Below, piece by piece: positions 27,124 through 33,138 of a DNA stretch of 33,138 nucleotides; the first letter of the stretch is position 1; each line of letters opens with the position of its first letter. Source of the stretch: JAAFIP01 sp031428975 (lineage in GTDB: Bacteria; Pseudomonadota; Gammaproteobacteria; Burkholderiales; Burkholderiaceae_C); the NCBI GenBank assembly GCA_031428975.1, contig JANOYR010000053.1, positions 1 through 33,138 of the forward strand. The letters are read 5' to 3'. The translations under genes and the position numbers were made by a program. Under the pieces are notes generated by a model, which saw nothing but the letters and a program-made list of their open reading frames with translations, searched no databases and was not told the DNA's origin.

Positions 27124-28362
27124 ATGAATGAACTAGCTGGTAAACACATTGTTTTAGGACTCACAGGCGGCATAGCAGCCTACAAAGCGGCTGAACTTTG
27201 CCGTGCGTTGATCAAAGAAGGGGCCACGGTGCAGGTGGTGATGACGGCGGGGGCCGAGCAATTTATCACCCCTGTGACCATGCAGGCGCTGTCTGGCCGC
27301 AGCGTGTACACCAGCCAGTGGGATGCGCGCGAGGCCAACAACATGCCGCATATCAACCTGTCGCGGGGCGCTGATGCTATTCTTATTGCACCTGCCAGCG
27401 CCGACTTTATGGCCAAACTGCTGCACGGCGCGGCCGACGATTTGCTTAGCCTCATGTGTTTGGCAAGGCCGCGAGCCGACAGTGTGCAGGGCGCGGCCAA
27501 ACCTGTGCCGCTCTTGGTAGCGCCCGCCATGAACCGCGAAATGTGGTCGCACCCCGCCACCCAGCGCAACATGGCGCAGCTGGCGGCTGACGGTGCACAC
27601 CTCTTGGGTGTGGGCAATGGCGACCAAGCCTGCGGCGAGACGGGCGATGGCCGGATGCTGGAGGCGCAAGAGCTGCTAGAGGAAGTAATCGCGTTTTTTC
27701 AACCCAAAACGCTGGTTGGCAAGCATGTATTGGTCACCGCGGGCCCCACTTTTGAGGCAATAGACCCTGTGCGCGGCATCACCAATTTAAGCAGCGGCAA
27801 AATGGGCTTTGCCATTGCCCGCGCCGCGCGAGAGGCGGGCGCACAGGTGACGCTGGTGGCTGGCCCCGTGCATTTGCCCACGCCGCGCGGCGTGCAGCGC
27901 ATCAATGTGCAGTCTGCAAGAAATATGCACGATGTCACCGTAAAATGGTCAGAGTTAGCTCATATATTCATAGCAACTGCAGCGGTGGCCGACTGGCGGC
28001 CTGCGGCAGCAGCTGACCAAAAGATTAAAAAAGATGGCTCGGGCAAAACGCCCGTTTTAGAGTTTGTAGAAAACCCCGATATCTTGGCCAGCATTGCCGC
28101 ATTGCCCAGAGCCACCAGCGGCGAACTGTTCTGCGTGGGCTTTGCCGCCGAGAGCGAAAACCTGCTGGCCCACGCGCAGGCCAAGCGCATCCGCAAAGGC
28201 GTGCCGCTGTTGGTGGGCAACATGGGGCCCGCCACTTTTGGGCAAGACGACAACGCCCTGCTGCTGATTGAGGCCAATAAAGTCACCGAGCTGCCGCACA
28301 ACTCCAAGCGCCTACTTGCTAGACAATTAATAGCGCATATTGACCATATGACGGCGACATAG
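27124..28362 (+). CDS. coaBC: Bifunctional phosphopantothenoylcysteine synthetase/decarboxylase
   Basis: CoaBC joins cysteine to 4'-phosphopantothenate using CTP and decarboxylates the product to 4'-phosphopantetheine in coenzyme A synthesis. The 412-residue protein has the FMN-binding CoaC domain (LGLTGGIAAYKAAEL, PHINLSRGAD, the APAMNREMW motif and the catalytic Cys in ACGETGDGRM) and the CoaB domain (VTAGPTFEAIDPVRGITNLS, AAVADWRP, KIKK, LVGNMG). The ATG at 27124 is used; the frame extends three codons to a TTG. Two copies of the 42-bp repeat lie inside it: one encodes DVTVKWSELAHIFI before AAVADW, and the other forms the C-terminal end LIAHIDHMTAT with the stop codon touching the repeat. 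Length and catalytic motifs are normal, so activity is expected. dut follows. Confidence 0.95.
   Translation: MNELAGKHIVLGLTGGIAAYKAAELCRALIKEGATVQVVMTAGAEQFITPVTMQALSGRSVYTSQWDAREANNMPHINLSRGADAILIAPASADFMAKLLHGAADDLLSLMCLARPRADSVQGAAKPVPLLVAPAMNREMWSHPATQRNMAQLAADGAHLLGVGNGDQACGETGDGRMLEAQELLEEVIAFFQPKTLVGKHVLVTAGPTFEAIDPVRGITNLSSGKMGFAIARAAREAGAQVTLVAGPVHLPTPRGVQRINVQSARNMHDVTVKWSELAHIFIATAAVADWRPAAAADQKIKKDGSGKTPVLEFVENPDILASIAALPRATSGELFCVGFAAESENLLAHAQAKRIRKGVPLLVGNMGPATFGQDDNALLLIEANKVTELPHNSKRLLARQLIAHIDHMTAT
27932..27973 (+). repeat. 42-bp dispersed repeat, copy 4 (inside coaBC)
   Basis: This copy has the same orientation as the gene. It aligns without gaps to the copy at 20962-21003 with 33 of 42 identities, including 26 of the first 29 bases (ATGTCACCGTA, ATGGTCA and AGTTAGCT identical). 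It encodes DVTVKWSELAHIFI in the same frame as the copy inside the DUF455 gene. Confidence 0.78.
28319..28360 (-). repeat. 42-bp dispersed repeat, copy 5 (3' end of coaBC)
   Basis: This copy is antisense to coaBC and encodes its last residues. It aligns without gaps to the copy at 20962-21003 with 31 of 42 identities, including ATGGTCA and the block GCTATTAATT. The coaBC stop codon TAG begins on the outermost base of the repeat. Confidence 0.76.
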
Positions 28363-28404
28363 GCCTAAAAACCTTAAAAATATCTCGTAAACACTGTTTT
28401 GACC

Positions 28405-28851
28405 ATGAAAATCGACATCATCATCAAAGACCAGCGCTTGGTCGGCAATTTGCCTGCCTACGCCACCCCCGGCAGCGCGGGGCTAGACCTGCGCGCCTGC
28501 CTAGACGCGCCGCTTACCTTGCAGCCCAACGCTTGGCAGCTTGTGCCCACGGGCCTGTCCATCTATTTGGCCGACCCCGCCTACGCTGCCATGATCCTCC
28601 CGCGCTCGGGCATGGGGCACAAACACGGCATCGTGCTGGGCAATTTGGTGGGCCTGATCGACTCCGACTACCAAGGCCAGCTCATGGTCAGCGCATGGAA
28701 CAGAAGCCCCGTGGCCTTCACCATCGAGCCCATGGAGCGCATCGCCCAGCTGGTGATCGTGCCCGTGGTGCAAGCGCAGTTCAATGTGGTGACCGAGTTT
28801 CCCGCGTCCCAGCGCGGGGAGGGCGGGTATGGGTCTACGGGGAAGGCGTGA
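28405..28851 (+). CDS. dut: Deoxyuridine 5'-triphosphate nucleotidohydrolase (dUTPase)
   Basis: The 148-residue protein hydrolyses dUTP to dUMP and pyrophosphate, keeping uracil out of DNA and supplying the thymidylate precursor. All five motifs of the trimeric family are present: PGSAGLDLRA, RSGMGHKHGI, GLIDSDYQGQLMVSAWN, MERIAQLVIVPV and the C-terminal RGEGGYGSTG. The ATG at 28405 gives the usual N-terminus MKIDIIIKD; a TTG two codons upstream is less likely. It lies 42 bases after coaBC on the same strand, the common coaBC-dut pairing in proteobacteria. It converges on the AAA ATPase gene 14 bases later. Confidence 0.97.
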   Translation: MKIDIIIKDQRLVGNLPAYATPGSAGLDLRACLDAPLTLQPNAWQLVPTGLSIYLADPAYAAMILPRSGMGHKHGIVLGNLVGLIDSDYQGQLMVSAWNRSPVAFTIEPMERIAQLVIVPVVQAQFNVVTEFPASQRGEGGYGSTGKA

Positions 28852-28865
28852 GCGGGCTTTTTCGC

Positions 28866-30023
28866 TTACACATCAAGCTGCGCCAACCAATCGGACGCAT
28901 CGCGCAACTGCACCGTCCCCCAGTCTTGTGCATGGCGCTGGTTGCGCAGCAACTGCACGGCTTGCGCCTGAGGGTGCTCGCGGGCAAAGCGCATGAGTGC
29001 GGCATGGGGTTTGCTATCTGAGAGCTTGCATTCAACCAAATGCGTCAGATGCGGATCGGTAAAGCTGCTTTGGCTGAGCGCAAAATCCACTTCGGCACCG
29101 TCTTTGGTGCGCAGGTAGTGCAGGTCGGCATTCAGGCCTTTGGCATCGCGTTGCCAATGCACCAGTTTGAGCAAGTGGCAGGCCACTAAATTTTCAAAGC
29201 GCACGCCCTCGTCGCCTTGCACCAAGCCCGTGTCAAAAAAATACACCTTGGGTTGCTGCAGGGTAGAGCGGGCGATATTGCGGCTGTAGGGGCGCACCGT
29301 GAACACAATGTAGAGCGCCTCCAAAATCTCTAAGTAACGTGTGAGCGTTTTGGGCGAAACCGCCATGTCACGCGCAATCGAGGCAATCGACAGGGGTGAA
29401 CCCACCCGCGCTTGCAAAGTTTGCGCAAACAGGCGCATGGCATTGACCTCGTTCACGCGGGAGAATTCAAGCACATCTTCGCGGATCAAATCCGTGAAAT
29501 AGGTATTGCGCCAGCGCTGGGCTTCTTCAGGGTCAGCGGCCAAGGCTGGCTCTGGAAAGCCACCGCGTTCTAGTAAATGTGTCACCGCTTGACTGGGGGA
29601 TGCGCTGGTTTGCTCGCACCATTCGCGCACAGAAATCGGGTGCAAGCGCCAAGCAAAATAGCGCCCCGCCAGCGATTCACCCGCTTGGCGAAATGTGTCC
29701 ATGCGGGCGCTGCCTGTCACCAAGATCTGTTGGGCCATGCCGTCTTCTTGGTGACGGCCATCAAACACGCCTTTGAGCCAAGACTTCCAATTTGGCATTT
29801 TGTGGATTTCGTCGAACACGACCAATGGCGCACGCTGCGGCCAAGTTTGCGCGAGTATGGTGGCTCTGTCGGCTGGCGTGTCGTAGTTCAAATACACGCA
29901 GCCCGCGCGCGCTTGCACGAGCAGCTTGCTTAAGGTGGTCTTGCCAACTTGCCGCGCGCCAGTGAGTATGACCATTTTTTTACTCAGATCACGGGCAATT
30001 CGGTCGTCAAGGTAGCGCTTCAT
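28866..30023 (-). CDS. AAA_14/DUF4143 family ATPase
   Basis: The 385-residue protein has an N-terminal P-loop ATPase domain (ILTGARQVGKTTLSKLL with Walker A at about 20-28, VVFDEIHKMPNWKSWLK as Walker B, VTGSARMDTFR as sensor region). A helical and winged-helix-like middle region follows (SIASIARDMAVSPKTLTRYL), then a DUF4143 domain with a restriction-endonuclease-like core (DGAEVDFAL, HLVECKLSD). This architecture is widespread, often solitary and horizontally spread; its function is not known, although mobile-element or toxin-like roles have been suggested. The D-E-K-like residues of the C-terminal core (EVDF, ECK) are present, so nuclease activity is possible. The gene is outside the housekeeping row and next to accessory sequence. 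Confidence 0.9.
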   Translation of the reverse strand: MKRYLDDRIARDLSKKMVILTGARQVGKTTLSKLLVQARAGCVYLNYDTPADRATILAQTWPQRAPLVVFDEIHKMPNWKSWLKGVFDGRHQEDGMAQQILVTGSARMDTFRQAGESLAGRYFAWRLHPISVREWCEQTSASPSQAVTHLLERGGFPEPALAADPEEAQRWRNTYFTDLIREDVLEFSRVNEVNAMRLFAQTLQARVGSPLSIASIARDMAVSPKTLTRYLEILEALYIVFTVRPYSRNIARSTLQQPKVYFFDTGLVQGDEGVRFENLVACHLLKLVHWQRDAKGLNADLHYLRTKDGAEVDFALSQSSFTDPHLTHLVECKLSDSKPHAALMRFAREHPQAQAVQLLRNQRHAQDWGTVQLRDASDWLAQLDV

Positions 30024-30061
30024 GCGACTATTTTATCTTTAATTCCATATTAGTCGCGACT
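30024..30061 (-). promoter_or_regulatory. Palindrome and repeated half-site upstream of the AAA_14 gene
   Basis: A perfect 10-bp palindrome AGTCGCGACT lies at 30052-30061. Its half-site AGTCGC recurs immediately next to the ATG (30029-30024 on the minus strand), with an AT-rich stretch between. The layout suggests an operator bound by a self-regulating protein, possibly the ATPase itself through its winged-helix-like region. No clear -35/-10 pair was identified. Confidence 0.4.
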
Positions 30062-30117
30062 TTTTAGGATTTTCATTCAAAAATTACGCTTTTTTTTGAA
30101 AGTGCTTGTTCTGGTGC

Positions 30118-30207
30118 GCCCGATCAGCGTTTTGTCTCTCCCGCCACTCCCTCATGGCGGGCATACCGCAAATCGGTCGGACGGGAGAGCCAAAACGCTG
30201 ATCGGGC
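30118..30207. repeat. 90-bp element with 26-bp inverted repeats
   Basis: The arms at 30118-30143 and 30182-30207 are inverted copies with one mismatch in 26 bases (GCCCGATCAGCGTTTT at the outer end). Within the 38-base centre are two small hairpins: CCCGCC/GGCGGG at 30140-30161, which overlaps and competes with the left arm, and ACCG/CGGT at 30165-30177. No open frame runs through it. It could be a non-autonomous mobile element, a structured RNA or a strong bidirectional terminator, although no T-tract follows either arm. Confidence 0.85.
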
Positions 30208-30260
30208 TATGCTCGCTTTTAGGTTTTAAACCCGGAATCAACCGCTTTTAGTGCTGAATT

Positions 30261-30304
30261 TACTATTTAATTAGTAGCGCAGTATGACCTTTTGACGGTG
30301 ACAT
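30261..30304 (-). repeat. 42-bp dispersed repeat, copy 6 (end of PIN remnant)
   Basis: This copy starts at 30304 on the minus strand with ATGTCACCGT and runs 42 bases to ATAG at 30263, with two further bases in the given span. It has 32 of 42 identities with the copy at 20962-21003. It lies exactly where the PIN-domain frame loses its similarity and supplies that frame's stop codon. Confidence 0.75.
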
Positions 30305-30424
30305 CGGCACTTTTTCTTCAAAAATGCATGCAATACTAATTGCGAGTGCTTGGGCTGCTGCATCCCTAGGGTTTAAAAATGCGCTGACGACAAGCTTGCT
30401 GTCAAGAATGATGGCCTTACGCAA
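30263..30424 (-). pseudogene. Truncated PIN-domain (VapC-like) toxin remnant
   Basis: A 53-codon frame from TTG at 30424 reads KAIILDSKLVVSAFLNPRDA, then AAQALAISIACIFEEK, and then enters the 42-bp repeat and stops. The first part matches the start of PIN-domain toxins of the COG1569 type (ILDTNVxVSAL), with the first catalytic Asp kept but DTN changed to DSK. A full PIN domain needs about 130 residues, so about two thirds is missing. A 29-codon frame (30506-30417) that overlaps the start by 8 bases could be what is left of its antitoxin, but I do not recognise it. Both reading frames are short and the identification rests on one motif. Confidence 0.5.
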
Positions 30425-30519
30425 AGCATTCGTCTATGCGTTGGTTGATATCTTGCGCACCGTTTGCATTGCACGGATGTTGCGGACAAACGCAATTCTT
30501 CGTCATTAATTGCATCAAT

Positions 30520-30564
30520 TTAACCATGTAATTTGGTTGCAAAATATTCAAATTCCACGGTTAA
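30520..30564. repeat. AT-rich 16-bp imperfect inverted repeat
   Basis: Arms TTAACC.TG.AATTTG at 30520-30535 and 30549-30564 match at 14 of 16 positions around a 13-base loop. It lies downstream of the acetyltransferase gene (minus strand) and before the PIN remnant. It may stabilise or end that transcript, though there is no U-tract. On the + strand ATTTAAC at its edge fits the integron R'' box form RYYYAAC, while the other edge does not fit the partner box. Confidence 0.55.
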
Positions 30565-30607
30565 TGAAATACCGTTTTCTTCAAAACGCGGGGACAGCAC
30601 CATTGGT

Positions 30608-31039
30608 TTAGGTTGTATCGATGTACCCATGCTCCAGTGCAGCACCTTCGTTCTCAAAGATTGCCATAGCCGTACACATGCGCTTGAACCCCAGTTTTTT
30701 GTAAAACAGCTCCTTTCCTGGCACAGAATACAAAATGATTTTCTTGTGCCCAGTCGACAAGCTTATAAGTTTTAAAACGATTTGCTTACCAAGGCCCAAG
30801 CCCTGATGGCTTGGGAGCAGGGCAACGTCGCAAATGTATGAGCAGTCGACCCCATCTGCAACAGCTCTGCCAGCACCCACGAGTTTGCCGTCTTCGAAGA
30901 CAAAGCACTTGAACATGCTGTTTGTGAATACAGTTTTTAGGTCGACAGGGTTTTTGTTTCCAAGCGGGGCGGCTAAATAAAGCGCTGCAAGCTCGACCCA
31001 GTCGAGATTGTCTATCGAGTGTGACCAGATTTGCGGCAT
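30608..31039 (-). CDS. GNAT family N-acetyltransferase
   Basis: The 143-residue protein has the GNAT fold pattern. There is a beta strand with CDVALLPSHQGLGLGKQI, in which QGLGLG is the acetyl-CoA pyrophosphate-binding motif (Q/RxxGxG/A), and later FYKKLGFKRM, the usual motif near the C-terminus. The segment FVFEDGKLVGAGRAVADG is the antiparallel strand region before it. The substrate cannot be predicted. The ATG at 31039 has AAGGAG at a good distance. Such small acetyltransferases are common passengers in gene cassettes and accessory islands, and this one sits between a HEPN gene and toxin remnants. From its stop to the AAA_14 start there is no intact gene over about 580 bases, only the repeats and remnants listed. 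Confidence 0.88.
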   Translation of the reverse strand: MPQIWSHSIDNLDWVELAALYLAAPLGNKNPVDLKTVFTNSMFKCFVFEDGKLVGAGRAVADGVDCSYICDVALLPSHQGLGLGKQIVLKLISLSTGHKKIILYSVPGKELFYKKLGFKRMCTAMAIFENEGAALEHGYIDTT

Positions 31040-31056
31040 TTCGTGCTCCTTGTGAA

Positions 31057-31093
31057 ACTTAACCTTGGCGCTCAGCTTCAGCGAGGGTTAGGC
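31057..31093. other. attC-like hairpin between HEPN and GNAT genes
   Basis: On the + strand the segment begins ACTTAAC, which fits RYYYAAC, and ends GTTAGGC, which fits GTTRRRY. These are the paired R boxes of integron attC sites. Between them CGCT and AGCG can pair around a short loop. The HEPN stop codon lies inside the GTTAGGC box, as is frequent for cassette genes. At 37 bases it is shorter than known functional attC sites, so it may be a decayed site or coincidence. Confidence 0.3.
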
Positions 31094-32062
31094 CTCGACG
31101 TACAGCACTGCATTGCGCCTTGGGTTAACAGCGCACTTGAGGCCAACTTCAAACGCAGGGTGCTGTGCAACTACTTCTTCTACGTCAACATCATTGACGC
31201 GTATCGAATCGATTTGCTGCAGAAAACAGTAGTTAGTTCCAAGCACATGTATCTGCATTCCCTTCTTCAGCCTCGCTTCGCTCTCTATCTGCGCGACGAA
31301 CGCTCCACTCTTCTTGAAAACCTCGGTAACTTCACCAATTTTTCGAACCTTGCCGGCGTTAGCCTTGAGAAGTAATAGTGACTTGTGCAAAAACGATGAG
31401 ATTGCCAGAATGAGGCTTTTCATGAGTTCGCAGAATCTTTGAAGGTTGTCCTTTCCTTGCAGATCGTCCAGAATCCCGTGGGCCGCGTCATTTCGAATCT
31501 GTACAAACGCCCTTAGTTCGGCATCCAGTTGCTCAGAAACGGAATCGCGCTCTGTGTACAGTGACATAACTGCGTCATTTTGCGCGAGCCAAGCCCGTAT
31601 CCCGGTGAGTTGAATTCGCCCTAGCAGCAACTCCAATACATTTAGTCGAAGGTTCTGTTCGTGGCGAATCAGGGCCTCAGTGACAAATCGGTACTTTGGC
31701 TCGTTGGTTAGTGCCTCATGATACCAAAGGACTACGCTTTCGTGAGTGAGGTGGCTATACCTCTCATTGTCAATCTTGCTCAGGATATGCGATATTCCGA
31801 TTCGGTAATCTGACTTCAGCTCTGTGGACAACGATTCATAAGAAGATATCTCCGGAATTGCGTCCAAAAAATCAGAGAGAATTGTCTCTACGAAGTTTTC
31901 GTAGATTGCATATAAGCGAGTGACGCACGACGAAACCGCGTAAAGCTTGATGCGTAGTCGTGTCTCGCTCGCTTTGTCATTGCTAACCGATTCATGTATT
32001 GGAATCAATTCTTCGACAATGCGAACTTGTTCGATGGTATTCGCCGTCAGAGCGTCAAACAT
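31088..32062 (-). CDS. HEPN-domain ribonuclease-like protein (MAE_28990/MAE_18760 type)
   Basis: This 324-residue protein is mostly helical. It has the HEPN signature R-x4-H in QIRNDAAHGILDD (Arg190, His195), the catalytic motif of metal-independent HEPN ribonucleases, and an upstream helix of the same domain (YAIYENFVETILSDFLD) typical of the MAE_28990/MAE_18760 group. A beta-rich C-terminal part follows (KKGMQIHVLG, VNDVDVEEV). The ATG at 32062 is chosen because it overlaps the end of the DUF262 gene by 8 bases, giving tight coupling; a start at 32107 would overlap by 53. HEPN proteins of this group are often paired with DUF262 proteins and are thought to act in phage defence or as toxin-like effectors. 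Target RNA is unknown. Confidence 0.82.
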   Translation of the reverse strand: MFDALTANTIEQVRIVEELIPIHESVSNDKASETRLRIKLYAVSSCVTRLYAIYENFVETILSDFLDAIPEISSYESLSTELKSDYRIGISHILSKIDNERYSHLTHESVVLWYHEALTNEPKYRFVTEALIRHEQNLRLNVLELLLGRIQLTGIRAWLAQNDAVMSLYTERDSVSEQLDAELRAFVQIRNDAAHGILDDLQGKDNLQRFCELMKSLILAISSFLHKSLLLLKANAGKVRKIGEVTEVFKKSGAFVAQIESEARLKKGMQIHVLGTNYCFLQQIDSIRVNDVDVEEVVAQHPAFEVGLKCAVNPRRNAVLYVEA

Positions 32063-33008
32063 CCATAGCCTCAGCTTCCGCGCGGAATATCTGGCGGAAG
32101 AGATCAATTCGGTTCTCCAGATCCCGTTTCGTACTGGCCCTGCCAGTCACTGCGGCGACGCCTTCGCGGACGAATAGGTCGATTGTCCTATCGACAATCT
32201 GTGTCTTTCTATCCCTCAGCAGAGAATGCTGGTCTGCAAACTCCGAGAGTGGGACCATGATGGCGTCGTACATGCCCTTGGTTGCTTTGCCGACCCACTC
32301 TCCGCCTTCGTAAACTCTGAACACGTTGTCGCCGAATATGGCATGGGCACACTCAAGCGTGGACTTATAAAGCGGCACAAAAAATGCGATGTCATCTGCA
32401 TCAAAGGATTTGCTTCGTATCACGTAAAGATCTAAGAAGCCTTGCACTCCATATTTGTACTCCTTCATGTGGCGAAGAGCGAAGAAGCGAAGTACGACTT
32501 CGATGTCTTCCATTTTCTTGAAGAACGCGTATTCGTAGACAGGTTGTTTGTGGTCTGTCAATTCTTCCGGCTCGAATCTTGGCAATCCCCAGATGCGTCT
32601 GAAAAGTTCGCCACGCGCCAAATCGTAGAGCATTTCGTTGAACGGGCCGTTGCTGAGTGAATTGCGGATCTCTTGTCGCTCTAGCTTGACGCCACCCGTG
32701 TTCAATCTCTCGAACACCAGTTGCCTGAGGAAGATGGCTTCTTCTTCATCTGGCGCAGATTCCTTAAGTAGAACTATTGAGGATATTGATCGACGGTCAA
32801 GACCAGCCCGAATCTTGTTGGGCAGTTGCAGATATGTTAGACCGTTTAGCTCAGGCCAAAGATCCAACCCGGTTAATGCGAATCGATTGTTGTAGAAATC
32901 AGAGATTGCGGTAATTCGCTGCTGTCCGTCCATTACCTCATAAGAGTTGTACGCCCGCTCATAAAGGAAGATCGGTGGAACCGGAATGTTAATAATGAAC
33001 CTGATTAG
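32055..33008 (-). pseudogene. DUF262 (GmrS-like) protein gene, 5' end lost
   Basis: The frame shows the DUF262 ParB-like fold with the nucleotide-binding and catalytic motif DGQQRITAI, preceded by IINIPVPPIFLYERA and followed by FERLNTGGVKLERQEIRNS. It has no DUF1524 HNH domain, unlike GmrSD or BrxU fusions, and ends in an alpha-helical segment. Going upstream, similarity stops at LIRF (33006-32997) and a stop codon follows at 33011-33009. The first 30-40 residues of the domain, including the usual Trp-rich start, are therefore missing. An ATG at 32933, just before DGQQR, could still give a 292-residue product, but it would lack a core strand. The adjacent end of an IS1595-like element is the probable cause. 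It is coupled to the HEPN gene downstream. Confidence 0.8.
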
Positions 33009-33017
33009 TTACCTGCC

Positions 33018-33138
33018 TCAGACAGCCCTTAAAACCGTCAAAGGATGAGGTTTAGTAGTCACCGCAGCGCGAAGCAGCCGAGGCACCATGGCAGCCAAAT
33101 CAAAGCGGCGATTAAAGCGATAAGCAAACTCAGCCAAA
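33018..33138 (-). mobile_element. IS1595-like (ISXO2-type) transposase, C-terminal end
   Basis: A frame open to the window edge ends at 33018 and reads LAEFAYRFNRRFDLAAMV, then PRLLRAAVTTKPHPLTVLRA. This is the conserved C-terminal end of IS1595/ISXO2-family transposases (the EFxYRFNRR motif). Only 40 residues are visible. The element's end should lie within the next 20 bases (about 32998-33017), where the DUF262 similarity begins. The terminal repeat could not be confirmed because the other end is outside the window. Confidence 0.72.

Noticed and set aside
28849..28872. Seven-pair hairpin between dut and the AAA_14 gene
   Set aside because: The stem needs a G-U pair, overlaps both stop codons and has no T-tract after it, so a terminator call is too weak.
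30324..30509. 61-codon + strand frame in the accessory gap
   Set aside because: It has no ribosome site or family motif and runs antisense to the PIN-like remnant, which has a recognisable motif.
1..33138. CRISPR arrays, tRNA or rRNA genes
   Set aside because: No regularly spaced direct repeats and no cloverleaf or ribosomal RNA sequence were seen on either strand.

Overview
The window looks like a chromosome segment of a betaproteobacterium of the order Burkholderiales, probably near Comamonadaceae. The reasons are the gene order pyrG-kdsA-(DUF1330)-eno-ftsB, the orphan Bug-family solute receptor, the DUF455 protein and the moderate GC content. The assignment rests on gene order and protein character, not on a search.

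Region 1 (1-15553, + strand) holds three very large or partial surface-protein genes: the 3' part of a secreted DUF11-type protein, a perfect intrinsic terminator, a 2228-residue protein with Ig-like/SdrD_B-like modules and a C-terminal region that looks like an outer-membrane beta-barrel, and a 2520-residue secreted DUF11-rich protein with no barrel. The three share an Ig-like module with acidic, probably calcium-binding loops and may form one cell-surface assembly.

Region 2 (15702-22154) holds a Bug-type periplasmic binding protein, xerD, a DUF455 ferritin-like protein, an AbrB-type antitoxin with a Doc toxin and a likely operator, a gamma-carbonic-anhydrase-like protein, hslO (Hsp33), and a salvage pair for nicotinamide riboside (pnuC plus a NadR-type kinase).

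Region 3 (22175-28851) is housekeeping. Read leftwards it is pyrG, kdsA, DUF1330, eno and ftsB, running on to pnuC and the kinase. An orphan DUF4212 symporter subunit gene lies divergent from coaBC, which is followed by dut.

Region 4 (28866-33138) is accessory: an AAA_14/DUF4143 ATPase, a 90-bp inverted repeat, a truncated PIN-toxin remnant, a GNAT acetyltransferase, a HEPN ribonuclease-like gene coupled to a DUF262 gene that has lost its 5' end, and the end of an IS1595-like transposase gene beside that break.

The least expected observation is a 42-bp sequence found six times between 17.7 and 30.3 kb, aligned without gaps and in both orientations. Four copies lie inside intact coding regions (DUF455, the NadR-type kinase, and coaBC twice), one lies at the broken end of the PIN remnant, and one lies between xerD and the DUF455 gene. 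It has the character of a small in-frame protein-invading repeat. No tRNA, rRNA or CRISPR array was seen.
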